Shown: one piece after another, positions 1 through 12,697 of the stretch | Numbering within the stretch: the first letter of the stretch is position 1 | Layout: every line of letters starts with the position of its first letter | Assembly: GCA_008933995.1 (NCBI GenBank) | Contig: WARS01000010.1 | Coordinates: 8,473,001-8,537,000, forward strand | DNA: 64,000 bases | Direction of reading: 5' to 3' | DNA from: Datnioides undecimradiatus | Taxonomy: Eukaryota > Chordata > Actinopteri > Lobotiformes > Datnioididae | The notes under the pieces: generated by a model | The model's database searches: none | What the model was told of the DNA's origin: nothing | What the model saw: only the letters and a program-made list of their open reading frames with translations | Made by a program: the position numbers and the translations under genes

Positions 1-3000
1 TTCATTTTTGAAGCTCTTGCAGCAACAGATTAGGCCATACATGGGCCAGGGACCATAACAGTCTTTTCCCTGCAACACGACTAATTTCCTCAAGGGACTT
101 TTCTGCCTCTCAAAGCCCTTCTTCCAGCTCAAAAGACATCTCCACACTCTGCCCTTGTCACTTTATAAATCCTCAGCTGAGGAGGACAGCAGACACTCAG
201 ATATCTTAAAGCCAGATTTTAAAGCCGTGATCTGCTCTGAAGCACCTCTTCAAAACTGAGCGTTTGCGTGTGTGTGTGTGTATTCATCACAACACAAATT
301 TTCCAGAATAGAGATGACAGTTCAGATCCAAAAGCAATTTGGCATCATCTAAAAACTGATCTGGCCTTTGGCAAATCATTGAAATTCAAGATGATGATGT
401 CATTTTTTTTTACAGGTTGTTAAATCAGGATGTCAAAGATGAGGCGACAGAGTATGAGAATCATGTGCATGAAATGCCTATGTGTACGCTTTATGCTTTT
501 TGGCAGCGGTGTGAGAGGAGGGTTGGAGTGTGGAGTGACAGTCATGTTAAACGACTGAGGACAGTAACATTGGCTGCACACAGCACAGAGACGAAGTGCA
601 CATCAGACAGGAATGGAAAAGCGAGCACTGGCCTAAACGCTTGATTTGGTTGTGATGAGGAGCAAATGTAATGATCTCATGTGGTTGAAGCAACAGAACA
701 AGGGAAGTGCTGGAACTTTTGCGGTTATAAACCCCTGACAAAAAAAAGGGTTCACTCTAACTCCAGGGAGAGGTTATTTTATCTCAGATGGTAGAGGTGC
801 CTTTAGCTCTTTAAGACATGAATAAATCTGATTTATTTTACGTAACACAAACAAGCAAGTACTGTCAAATATGATGCTTATTGGCTTTCTTCTTGGGACT
901 TAGATGAAAAGACTAATATGACTCTATGTCTGTATCGTACAAAGCTACAAATATTAATTTTTCAGTCCTTGAAAAGAAGACATTGCTGGATTGGGTTTGA
1001 ACCTGAGCCAAAACAAAAACACATGTTTTCTCCATCTATGAAAGGTGGAGGTTGGTTTTAACCAACCAAGACCCCTTCAAGAATCTGTCTAGATTTTTCC
1101 CTCATTTTTGTGCCATTGCAGCTTCAGCCACGACTGACACTTCCCTACTTACGTAATGAAACAAACCACAGAGCGAAAAGAGGGGAGGGGAGGTCCAATG
1201 TGTCAGTTGAGCTGGTTCACAACTGTAGTCATATTGCCACATAAAAGCCCAAACACCCAGGTGTATCACAGTAAAAACATCACTTGTGAGCCAAAATCTT
1301 ACAGGAAGCAAGTGTGCGTTTCAGCCAGGTGGCGCCTTTCCCAACTCCTGTCAAACGTGCTCCTGTAGTAGAACTGAAAAATGTGACCCTGTTGAAGAAA
1401 ATGGCAAACGCATTCAAAACAACAGGGCCAGCGCTTCCTCCCTGAGACAGAGAATGAGAAGACGGAGCAGTAATCAGAGAAGAGTTACGAGATGGAGCTC
1501 ACTGAACCGCCTTTCCTTCGCTTCCCCTCCTCCTCCTCCTCCACCAAACTGCTTTCACTTGTTTTCTTTTTTCTTTTCACTGCCTTGTTCTGTGCTTTTT
1601 CGTTCAGATTTCCTGGCTCTAGGAGCGGTAGAAAGGAAGGGGGAGGAGCGAGGACAGCTGATGGAGAAAATCTGGGGAAAATAGCTTTGGCATTCTTTGC
1701 CTCTCTGTGTTCTCTCTTTACGAAGACAATTTCCAATGAGGATTAGAAGTAAAGCACTGATATTTCTCATTGCAATTGCTATAGGCTTGTTGGAAAAGTC
1801 CTAAAATAACTGCAGGGTGCTGCTTTGTGTCCCAAGTCAAAATGGTGAAAAGCTTTTTCTTCCTTCAGTACTGCCTCGACACAAACTTCTACCTACAAAA
1901 CTATTTCCTCTAATCCACCGTAATGTAGTCAATCACCTGACAAACATTTCACTCCCAAATCAGATGCTTCTTTATCCAAACAAAAGTCTCTTCTTCACTT
2001 CCAACACAGCTGTAGAGCTGCAGAACAAATGCAGCGTTGAGTTTCACGTCAACAAGAAAGATACATTTGTCACACCAGCCCGAGGTGTGTTTGTCCTAAA
2101 AGACATACTGCAGCAATGAGTGCCGATGAATGCTAAAAGTTACATTTACAACATGAGTGGGGGACAACAACCTAAATCATCTCTCCGCACTGAAAATGTC
2201 CAAGAGGCAACGACACACACAAACACCTTACTGCAGCCTCTTTCCTATTTGGCACGCCAAAAATCAACAGTGAAATACTATATATCTGCTAAAGTAAACA
2301 CGAGTAAATGGGTCATCAGACCATGAGGTTGGTTTACAGATGGAGTGTGAGGGATTTGTTGCCTTTGGGAGGGCAAAAATATTAACATGTTGGAGACAGG
2401 AGCTCTCCGGAGGGGCTGTTTAGACTACGCAGCTGACCCTCACACTGCCTCCACAACAGCTAAGGGGAAATACTGTGAGCTGAGCCTGATCAATATTAGT
2501 AGTGTGTATTGAAAATGAATATTATATTAATGTTTGTGATTCCTCAGTGCCTTCTCCTGCCAAATAAAAACATCTTATTAGGTTTTAATTAGGTAGAGTA
2601 ATTCAAAACCTCTGTGTGGGTGTGCAGAGCATTTCATTTGTAAAGTAATTAGTAACTTGTGCTATCAGATAAACGCAGGGGAGCATTAAGTTGCATAACA
2701 TGGAAATACAAGTACAGGTACCTCAGAAATACACTTAAGCACAGTGCTCTACTAGATGCTGATTATAACATTGCACCACTGATGGAGACATTTCCATCCA
2801 CATTTTCAATTTAGTCCAAAATCATCTCAGTGCAAATGCAAAACAACAAAGGACTTAGTTTTTATTTTTATTTAGGAGTTCTTCCTAAATAAATAAACTA
2901 ATAATAAATCCCACTCCCACTTAATGAGTTAATCAACAACCATTGAAAATCCTGTTTTTGTTGACCTCCAGTGGTTTGACCTTCTCACCAGTTGCAGTGC

Positions 3001-5985
3001 GCAGGTGTCCTCCACGACCATGTCACATCACTGCTGGCTGTCACTACAGGTTCAACACAGCACACTTCTGACCACACCCAACGGGTGAAACAGGCTGTTC
3101 AACCTCCAGTTACTCCTTAAGCTAAATAAACTATATGAAACATAGACGTGTTTTCATGAACACGACAGGGTGAATCAATCAGAGGATAAAAAAACACAAA
3201 TATTATCTTCAGTGGAAAACAGCAATAGTTTTCCTTATTGCTCAATTCATTAAGTTCTAAAGTAAATTTCATGTATAAAGATAACCGATGGAGTCATGCC
3301 TTGATTTCACATCTTATTTTGCAAAGGCTTTGAACATTTCAGTGGAAACATAGCAAGTCAAGTAAGCTGATAATTGTGCCTTAAACCAGGTCTTTAAGCA
3401 CCTGATTAACATGCAAAGCTCAATGTGCAGTATCTTATCACCATGTTAACATTTGTGCCCTGGAGAAATGGTTCACCTTATGGACGTTTTATAACTTAAG
3501 AATTTCTTCATGCCAGGGGCTTGTAGGACATCCTAGGTTCAGAATAAGTCTTCCTCCATGACAATAAAAGGTGAAACCGATGTGCCTGATGCCCCATTAT
3601 TGGACAATAATTTGCCTGATAGTGTGTGGTCTAACCCTGTGAACCAACTTGTACATTTAGACTGTAATAACTTACAGACTAACTGCTTTTAGTGGTCTAT
3701 GTATGGAGAATTGCATATAAATCATGACATGTTTACAGTGTGATCTTTTACTGGTGTGTTCTGGTTTGGAAGGAACGAGTAAGATTTTCCACCTCACTGT
3801 TATCACTGTTTCTTTGGTCTTTCAGAAAGGAAGTCAGCATTTTCATTGTTCCCATCATTCCCTGTTTCCCAGCTACCTTCCTGGTGCCATTATAAATGAG
3901 TGAAGGAGCTGCCTCCATAGCGTGGCTGCTTTGACGGGATCAACGCCCCTGTGAGTCTGCGTTACATCACTGGGCTAAAGCTTGGCACAGGTTCCAACTG
4001 ATATAGGAGGATCAAACTGGTCTTTAAGAGTTACAACATGCAGGCTGAACATCTCAGAGTGTTGTTAGTTCAGCTCTTGCCATGTCTGAGCCACATTCCT
4101 AAGGTACCCTGAGCACGGCTGTGCCAAAGCAAACCCTTGAGGCCCAGACAGGGTCACAGTGCAACCCCTGCTGGGAGATACTGAGTTTCATCCCAAAGGA
4201 AGGATTTACTGTCCAGGACTGTGCCTTTCAGTCTGCAGCTAATAAGCAACTCAACTGGGTCAGGACACCACAAGCCCGACTAAATAATAAATGAAAACAG
4301 AGACACGTTGCAAAAACTTGCCAGATGACTCCTCGACTCGGTTTGTTTTCAGGAGGAGAATGAGTGTAACTTTCTAATGTTGATTTTGTGGGAACACATA
4401 TTGGACTGGGGAAAGAAAGACAGTTGACGGCCTACTTTCCATCTCTATGCTGATATTAGGGCCGGAAAATAATTTACTATTATGATTTATTGACCTAGAA
4501 GCCGCTATGTGAAGTATGTCTGAGATGATTATAGCATCTTTGAGATTTTTCTGGTGGCATAAATTTTGATTTGTAGAAAAATGAAACAGTTCTGGTCAGG
4601 ATTGGTGCTGTGTCCAGCCATTCATTCTCAACAACTCTGGTTTGGATCTTACACACAGGGATTTAAACGGACGTTATGTATATTTTAAAAGATGAAATAA
4701 CAATGCCTCTTTTACAACTGAAAACCTGAATCTAGCATTAAAGCACACATTTTTTCCTTTCAATTCACTTGAGGGCTTTTCAGATACAGCTTGAGGCTAC
4801 TTGGTCTGGTATAGTGAGCAGCTTATGGAGGAGAATGCTACCTTTAGTTAAATAATGCTGTGTAAAAGACATTTACAAATCAATGACTCAAAGACTTATG
4901 ATCTACTGTCTCAACATTTGCCATTTTTTTGTCTCTCTCTTTTTTTTTAATGGTCTCAAACAAGTCCTTTCTGATAGAATAAAGGCTTTAATTTATTATC
5001 TCAGTGAAATAGAAAACAACTTTGTTCTCTCAGGTCCATTTCACAGCAAACTTCTCAACATGTTGTTTTAGAGGGGTAAAACAAATGCTAACGGCTGATT
5101 CACGTTCTGGTCCCAGCATGGCTTCAAACCCCACCTGGGAGCCTTTAAGAAAAGTTTAACTGCCAGATTTCGTTGTTGCTCACATTTAGGTGATTTGATC
5201 ATTTTTCCGAGACTTTTGTGCTTCCACCATGGGTTAAGAGGCTACGTTGTTAAATGGTATCTTTTTTTATCTGGAATAAAGCCTGAAGGTGGCTATTACC
5301 GTACAAACACTTGGACAAAAAAAGTCCTTGAGATAAACCTCCAGCTTGTAGTATTTATTTTCTTACTTCTACTATTCAGTGAACATTTTATTTTAAATTT
5401 TGCATAAAAACATGTCACCTCAAACCAACTGACTGTCTGCCTGCAGCAGTGACATTACTGCAGCTAATATGAATACCCCCAGTGTGTGGTGGGGAAACAG
5501 CCCAGACTGCTTCCTGATTAGTTTAGTGGACCACAGGACGAGGTGGGCAACGACTGTGTGATCTGCTACTGTGTGTGTGAGTATACAGACGCTGGTATGC
5601 ATGTGTGTGTACTCGTGTATATGCATGTGTGTCTTTTTAAGGAGGGGGGATTTGCCTGTGGCCGTGGTGGTTCCAGACCATGTAATTACTCCCACTTAGC
5701 ATGGAGAAAAAAATAACAATTTCAGTCATAACACAGGAGGGAAATTATGGTCGGGAAGCCACTGGCTACAGTCTATACTATATATTTCTATCTGCACAGG
5801 TTGTTCTCCAAGCAGACACATTCAGTGCAATTATCAATTTCCCCAAAATACTCTGGGTCCACTTCCAGCAGCTCCTCAATGGATGGATCCAAGTGAGTCA
5901 GCATTTCCAGCGAAGTCGAATGAGTAACAGTAATCGGCGTCATCCTAATGCACAGTCACAGGAGGACCGTATATCTCACTCTATA

Positions 5986-6021
5986 TTTAGTGAGGTTAAT
6001 CAGTGAATTAACCTCACTAAA
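5986..6021. repeat. Perfect 15-bp inverted repeat with 6-nt loop
   Basis: The left arm is 5986-6000, the loop 6001-6006 and the right arm 6007-6021. The arms are exact reverse complements of each other (TTTAGTGAGGTTAAT). It lies inside fbxl7 intron 2 and no function is evident. Confidence 0.9.
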
Positions 6022-8431
6022 ACAAACTAATTGACACACATCTTGCATGAAACCAAGAGCACATCTAATGTCTCGTGAGGAGATCTTTGTTCTCTCTGCT
6101 CCTTTTCTTCTCTCTCTGAGAAACACCTTGAAATCTTACGCTGATTGACAGTTCTAAACACAGGCTGGGGCTGGTATTTGTTTTCTTGTGGGCAGCTCCA
6201 AGCCACAAGAATACTACATTCATCATGCCAGAGCAAATTTAAGATTGGTGATGACAATGCATGAGAGGAACGGGCTGAGTATATTGTGTATGAGCGTGCA
6301 AAACAGTTGGTGAGTCACCGGTCAACTCGAAGAAAGACAGGGAGACCACATCACAACTGGGGAGAGACCTTAGTGGATCTGTGGGGGATTCTGATAACAT
6401 TTTTGATCAAATGATCAATGAGCCAGTGATTATGTGACTCACACTCAGAACATTCCCGCCCAACATGCACTTCCAAACCGGTGATATACCTGGGAAATGA
6501 GAAATTGGACATTACACATTGTAAATTCACATTACCCAAGGCATGTTTAAAGGCTCTATGAAGCCAGTGAAAATTACTATGCTAAACTCAAATCCTTAAA
6601 GCAGAACCAATGTATATTCTTACATTGTTCAAATTATTATTCATAATGCAGAAGAAGTTACTTGCAGAAACAAACCTGAACTGTCACCCAACTCTGCATA
6701 CCGTTTTACTGCCTTTCAGCACATATTTTTGTTTATCATTCTTATTCACACTCATGGTTCTCATCAAACTCGCTCCCAACAAAAGGCAGTGTCAGTGAAA
6801 ATCTTTAAAACTGGACTGCACACTACCACCCAGCACCCACCATCAGATAAAGATAGTAATAAGCAGGTGAACACAGTGGAGCATTTAGCAAACATTTTCC
6901 TGTGGGGTTGGTGGAGACCAAAAACAGAGCTAAAAACTGTAGATTACATTCAGTAACATGACAAGTACATCGACGCTAATGTTTCCCTGTGTCAAGCTGA
7001 AAATAAGTGGTTTGCTTACAAATGAGGTATGTTGACTTTGTAAGCTAATTTGTCAAAGTTGTGTGTTTAGCTTGTTGCGCTGCCCCCAAGAAACCAAAAA
7101 TAATTATAAAATCAAGTTTAAATGTAGAATATACACTTACAGTGATATACTACAATAGGTAAATATATTTTTCATTTGTCATAATTTCTACAGATTTGTA
7201 TGTTTTTTAATTACAGATTGAACTGCCATGATGCCTTGTGCCAGAAGGGTTTAGGGGGAAACCTATTTATAAAAAATGTTGTTCCATGGTCAAATGATTT
7301 TGGTTGTGAGCAACCAAAGGTTAAATGTGTGGTGTGTCTGAGACAAGCCGATCTCTTGTCAGAAATTCAATTTTGGTTTTGGTTTGTGTATAATCACCTG
7401 AAAATAGGAATGGCTGTGTTTTCATTATCTTAAAAATGAACCTCCAGTATCTACATAGATTGACTTGCTCTCAGGGAGCCCTCCATGTTGCATCACCATG
7501 TTTCTACAGCAGCCCAGAGTGGACAAAGAAAGAAAAGGCTCTCGATTGGGTTTACAGATAGGGTTCCAGTACACTCTTGGAACGGGAGGATGGGTGGAAG
7601 GTTTTATTGTAAAAATAAATAAGTGAATTAAAAAATAGTTTGGTTGAGAACATGTGGTACGAATCTTTATAAATATACAAATGTTTTTCATAACAAACTA
7701 TGTCTCCTAGAGAGCAAAAGCTCAAATCTAAGGTTTTTACAAGACAGTGGAGATAAAGCACCTGGCACTGTAGTGCTTTTCAGTGCTGACTTTGAGACAT
7801 TCTTTTCTTCCTTTTGAAATAAAAAACTGCTTTGTCTGACAGATTGTTAAAAATGTATCAGACAGATCCGCATTCAACACAACTGCCGACAGGAGGCTTC
7901 AAAAAGCATCTGTCAGCTGCAAAGTACTGTTGAACCAGTACAGCAAGTGTACAGTTTACATTCGCAACACATATGCTGCTGACAAAGAGGAGAGGTTCCC
8001 TACAGTCAGTTTGCCAGGGCTGAAAGATTGCCTGGGAAGGCAGGAGGCTTGAGAGGCGAGAGGGAGCCAGAGAGCTGCAAGTAGAGGAGTAACAACAACT
8101 TATAAAGAGAAGGTGAAGCACTCTTATCCCATATTCACCCCCCACACCTTCTCCAGCTAAAATCCCTCTCGCCCTCCTCTCTCGAGCACACGTACCTCCC
8201 TCCCTGGCAGTGCTTTGAGCCTGATACGACCACAGTTTAGATAAGCATTCTTCCACAATGAGAAGCCAGAAGTGTTTTTTTTTCTCCTCTTCTCAAACAA
8301 AAGCCCAAGAAATGCCTTTGGTTTCTGGGTTCTGATGGGAGCTGTGAGTTTGTTTTCAATTTAGGGTTATCCCAGGAACACGCAGGTTTCACTCCAAAAA
8401 TAGGCAGTACAGAAAGTGGATGGGGAGAACA

Positions 8432-8492
8432 GAGAGGGGTGGGAGGAGGAGGAGAAGAAGAAGAGGAGGGAAAGAAGAAGGGAGGGGAGTTT
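8432..8492. repeat. Purine-rich (GGA/GAA)n tract
   Basis: This is an almost uninterrupted run of A and G on the plus strand, made of GGA and GAA units. On the transcribed minus strand it is a polypyrimidine tract that starts about 20-25 nt downstream of the fbxl7 exon 2 donor. Confidence 0.8.
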
Positions 8493-8517
8493 GGTTAATG
8501 AGCACCAGATGCCTTAC

Positions 8518-8607
8518 CTTCGGTGGTAGCCACATTCTTTGGAGCTTTGGTTGGTGTGTGATCTGTGCTTGAACTTATGTCAGAAGAGATGCTTGAGCTC
8601 CCTTTAC
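8518..8607 (-). CDS. fbxl7: fbxl7 coding exon 2
   Basis: This 90-nt exon encodes a Ser/Thr-rich tail matching FBXL7 (SSSISSDISSSTDHTPTKAP). It is bounded by a CAG acceptor at 8608-8610 and a GTAAGG donor at 8512-8517, both read on the minus strand. It is phase 1 at both ends, so skipping it would keep the reading frame. Confidence 0.93.
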
Positions 8608-11600
8608 CTGCAGGGGGAAAGGGAAGAAAAACAAAACTGTTGGGACACAAACTTCAAGATGACAAACTGCAGATGTGATTTAGTGGTTTTAGACTTTTTA
8701 AAACACTTTTTAAGCTTAAATCCTGAGGAGTGTCTGTCAGAGATATGGTGGGGTTGCACTTTGATTATGTATTAAATATGGTAAGGAGGTATGAAGTGTA
8801 AGGAAATACAAAGCTCATCACTCTCTGCTTTCATGACTTTTATGTTCCCCGATTTTGGATGAAGGGTTTTGCTTTGGCACGTGTACAAAGTCTCTGGTGG
8901 TTTGTTTGAGTAAGTGTCCATTTTTTGATATCTGGAAGAAGAATAAAGTCTCCTGAAATCCTCTCCAGCCTTCGCCTCCAAGGAGGACGAGTGAGGAAAT
9001 GCTCCTGCGGTCAGTACAAGCAATCACTTTCTTTGATGAATGATCATAATTAAATGTATCATCATACTTCTTTGGTTGTACAGCCTGCACAACTGCCACA
9101 TGAAAGTGCTTTTTATTACCTTTATGTGAATTTACAACCCTTACTTTATGAGCTATCCTTGTGCTTTTAGATTCAGGATTTGAATTTCTGCACAGGCACA
9201 CAGGAGAGCAAAAATTCAACAAGATATCCGTTGAATGCGTGCGTCTGCTGCCAGAGCACGACAGGCTCGACTGCCATGGTGACTGCAGGCTGCCTGTGGA
9301 GTAGTTGTTTATGGCATTTCATTCCTCTGTCACATCATAAATGCAGCTTTGTGGCTTTCCTGAGACTAAGTATGTGCCTTTCACCCAGCACGACAGGCTG
9401 AAGAGGTATTCCCAAACAGTCACAGCCACATGCACATCAAGTGCAGCCACCTAAACGGACCAGACAGTTCCCGAAATAAGCTGTAAATATGAAAGCTTGC
9501 GTAGGGCGGGAAAATGCAACCTGTGACTACAAACTCAGGCCTCACAACAGACACATGATCACACAGATACGCATAAGATTATTTAAAACCAACGCATCTC
9601 ATGTGCTGCGAGTATGAATGACATTTTGTGGTGACATCACTGGGCCTGCACATCTGCTACAGCTCCTGCAGTCGCCAGTAATGACTCATGAGGAGCTTGC
9701 AGATGTCATCCTGAGTTGAGTTTTATAAAAATCTAAGCAGAGCAGAAAGCATAAAACGAAGTAAACACCAATAAATACATTTTAATATTTAGCTGGGTAC
9801 AGCATCCTCGACCTCAGCATGAGGATATCTGCAGGGCTGTTCATTTGACGCATGTGGATCTGTGCAAGGCTGATTGTTTTCTGTCTTTCATGGAAAAACA
9901 ACTTTGAGAAAAGCTCCTGCTTCCTGTCTTATGCTTATATAATGCGCTGGTGGAGCGTTGCTGCATAGCTGTGACCAGTGTGTAATTAATTGTGGAGTCA
10001 CACTTGAAAACAGATGTGGACCGATTGCAGAATTCTGCACTTGTACGTAAGGTCTTAGACACGATCAAGATGATGAGACCACAAATACTAAACTAACCAA
10101 TGATTGTAAAATAATGTGAATATTAATGCCCATGTGCATGAGTTTTATGTGATAAACCCCAGACTTGTGTGGTATGATATGGTACAGCCCACCATTTGCC
10201 CAGTGACATCAGTTTGTGTTTGGAATAATGACTCACTTCTGTCTTGAAACAACTTAGCCTGCAATTGTTGGTTCATTAATCAATGAATAGGAAAATAATC
10301 CACAATTATTTCAATCATTTATGAAAAAAAAAAGACATTTTTAACTGGTTCCCACTTCTCCAGTGTCAGTATTTACTGGTTACCTTCATCTTCATGGCTT
10401 GTAAAGTGAATATTTGGGGGTTTGGTGGTGTTGGTCAGACAGGACAATGACATCCAAAGATGTCAATTTGGGTCCTAATAGACATTTTTGACTATTTTCT
10501 GATAAATACATAGATTAAATAATCAATCAGATAATCAGCTGAATAATCAATAATGTCAATTGTTATTTGCACGTTGTGTACCAAAGAGGTGCAATCTTGC
10601 CAAATGCCAACCATCAGATGATCTGTTCTGCAATGAAAGGGGGAATTAAGAGTTTGTATCAGGGGGGACTACAATCTGCACAGACATCATATTCTTCCCC
10701 CTCAAGGCGAAAAAAGTTTGCAAATTCATCCCAGGGAGGACTCGAAGCTGTGATAGAATCTGTTCATGTACCTCGACAGGCTGGATTCCTAGGTGGAGCT
10801 GGTCCACTTGTTATTTTTAACATCATGAGCTCCAATCTTTTCTCTGCAGTTATTGACTTAGGAAGAGAGCACACTGGAATGTTATTTATACAAACATTTC
10901 TGCTAAGGAGACACAAGTAATGTATTTTGTAGAGTCCGACCACAGCTTTTTTCCCCCTGAATAAGTAATGTTGAAGATTAGGAGTTAGATGAAGACAGCA
11001 AAGGCAGGGGATAATACAAAGGTTAGTGTTCCTGCTGAACGAGGTCTCTCCATGCCTATAGCTATGAAGTTATGAGTTTGACTGCACAGGCTCATTAATG
11101 CCATGGTTGGCGATGTAATCAAAACTGTGGTATGCAAGTCTTCAGATATGGTTTCTGGTTATTCTAATATCACTAAAATGTTGTTTTCCCCTAGATTTAA
11201 GCCGCATTCCAGTTGGATGAAACAATTTTTTGAAAAGATCTGAGAACTGAGTGTGATGGATGGTGTATGTCTCTGCCTGTTTGGCCATCAGCTCTACATT
11301 ACTTACAGTCTTACTTGGTTTCTTTATATACCAATACTGTCCCAATATTAGATTTGATTTCTTTCAGTATTGCTTATCCTTAGTCAGTTTCCCTAATTAA
11401 TAAGAGTGGAAATCTCTGCTGTGAGAGTCAAGTTCATCATGTTGTCATCTTGTCCTCAATGACACTCTTTTTATGGCTCCGCCCAATAACAGCTTTTACC
11501 AATTATCTGCAGGAGAGTCAAAAATAATTATTAATACTAAATCATTTTTAGGTGTGGCTGCTATCAGAAACCATCAATGGATGAGCTGTTTCTTCGTCTG

Positions 11601-12697
11601 CTGGGCTTTTTGTCATAATATAATAATCATATAGCAATATAGCTATTTTGTTAAAAATTTGTTAAAAGGTGTCCACTATGTATTTTTGCTCACATGAGGA
11701 TCATATGGCATTGACCAATAGGCACAAAATGGCTGCCAAATCAAACAACAATAGGTGGAGGGTCTGTGGACAAAAGTGTGTGGAATTGCCTCTTATCAGG
11801 ATAAGAATGACAAACTGCCCACGTGCCCTTTGACCCACCTCCACTAAACCTGCAGAACTCTTTAAAAACTCTTTAAGAAAACAAAAACCTGCCATCAATT
11901 AGGCCACTTGGTGTTGTCTGATGAACTCGCTGCCCTGCCAAGTCAGCTGGTTTTGACTGTGAGGTGATTTAAACTGACTGTAGTCCTGGTGTAAAACCCC
12001 AGCACCTTTGCTTCCAATGTCAACTCAAGACTGATACTGAAACCTATGCAAGTTATAAAGCATACAGCCTCTTACATTAAGTTGTGGCAATATGTAAAAA
12101 ACCTGAAATGAAGCAACACAGACAGTAAAAGTTATTTTTTACAGGAACCGTGGGCAAAATGGTAACTCAATGAAGCTGCGTGGCTTAAAGCAGCTTAACG
12201 TTTTTATTTTTGCCAAAACTTCAAACGTTACACACAAGAAACGTCCTGTTTAAAGGTGTTTAAAGCACGACCACTAGATGTCGCTCTGTGCTCTAAATGA
12301 ATATAAGACGTAGCACATCTTTAAAAAGTGTAAAAAAGTTGGCATTTCAAAGTCAAAAGTTGCTACCAGCCCCATATCATTCACACGCAATCTTTTCAAT
12401 ATTAGGGTTTTTGAATGGAGTACGGTTCGGCTCGGTTCGGTTCTACACAAAGAGACTTGCTGTAAGACAATTAAAGATACGGCTACGTTAAAAAAAATGC
12501 CAAACTGCGGTGTTGTTAGCCGTTTTTACTTTCGTCAGACACAAATTAGAAACAGTTACCGGAAACAGAAGCCTCTGTGGTGTCTAGTTAGATTAAAAAA
12601 GACCTATTTGTAGGGGAAAGTCAGATAAAAAGCTCCAAAAGTCGTAATTACAGTACTTACCCTCGCTTCCATACTGTTTTCCATTGTTCGCACCCAT
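8518..12697 (-). CDS. fbxl7: F-box and leucine-rich repeat protein 7, 5' part (coding exons 1-2 only; gene continues past the left edge)
   Basis: FBXL7 is the substrate-recognition subunit of an SCF (SKP1-CUL1-F-box) ubiquitin ligase. Its F-box and leucine-rich repeats are encoded by later exons that are not in this window. Coding exon 1 is 12661-12697 and starts MGANNGKQYGSEG, which I recognise as the FBXL7 N terminus. It ends in phase 1 at a GTAAGT donor. Coding exon 2 is 8518-8607, with acceptor CTGCAG. It encodes GKGSSSISSDISSSTDHTP and then TKAPKNVATTE, and ends in phase 1 at a GTAAGG donor. The two exons join in frame, giving about 42 residues of the disordered N-terminal tail. The next expected segment (DSDLSMRTLS in the human protein) is not found on the minus strand between 1 and 8517, so intron 2 exceeds 8.5 kb, as in other vertebrates. 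The start is the first ATG, in the context AAAATGG. Identification is strong; only the 5' fraction is visible. Confidence 0.93.
8608..12660 (-). other. fbxl7 intron 1
   Basis: This 4-kb intron lies between coding exons 1 and 2. It contains a full copy of a dispersed teleost repeat at about 10256-10566. I see no other exon. The stretch at about 12120-12320 has the look of another dispersed element, which I cannot name. Confidence 0.8.
10256..10566. repeat. Dispersed teleost repeat, 'AATCGATTAATC'-ended family (copy 1)
   Basis: The ends are rich in degenerate ATTAATCAAT and AATAATC units. The centre carries remnants of a recurring fish core (AGTGAATATTTGGGGG, GGACAATGACATC). The same core recurs in the opposite orientation at about 17690-18010, and the terminal units recur at about 40750-40985. 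The family assignment rests on memory of common fish repeats, not on a database search. Confidence 0.65.
12661..12697 (-). CDS. fbxl7: fbxl7 coding exon 1
   Basis: This 37-nt coding segment holds the start codon (12695-12697) and twelve full codons, MGANNGKQYGSE, plus one base of the next codon. A consensus GTAAGT donor follows (complement of 12655-12660). The 5'UTR continues to higher coordinates, probably to between 12.8 and 13.2 kb, but I cannot place its end. Confidence 0.93.

Larger units (their letters stand above)
1..8517 (-). other. fbxl7 intron 2 (partial), no further gene seen
   Basis: I see no coding exon here on either strand. The open frames are short, lack family resemblance and have no paired splice signals. 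Contents noted: a TCC-rich tract near 1526-1545, GT-rich sequence at about 5570-5635, a 15-bp perfect inverted repeat at 5986-6021, and a purine-rich tract at about 8432-8492 beside exon 2. Confidence 0.75.

Noticed and set aside
6005..6022. Sequence resembling the phage T3 promoter (AATTAACCTCACTAAA), suggesting vector contamination
   Set aside because: It lacks one C of the T3 promoter, has a perfect inverted partner next to it, and flanks are ordinary fish intron DNA with no vector sequence.
10567..10920. 117-codon plus-strand open frame
   Set aside because: No recognised motif, no ATG start at the annotated first codon, inside fbxl7 intron 1 and abutting a repeat; it looks like chance.
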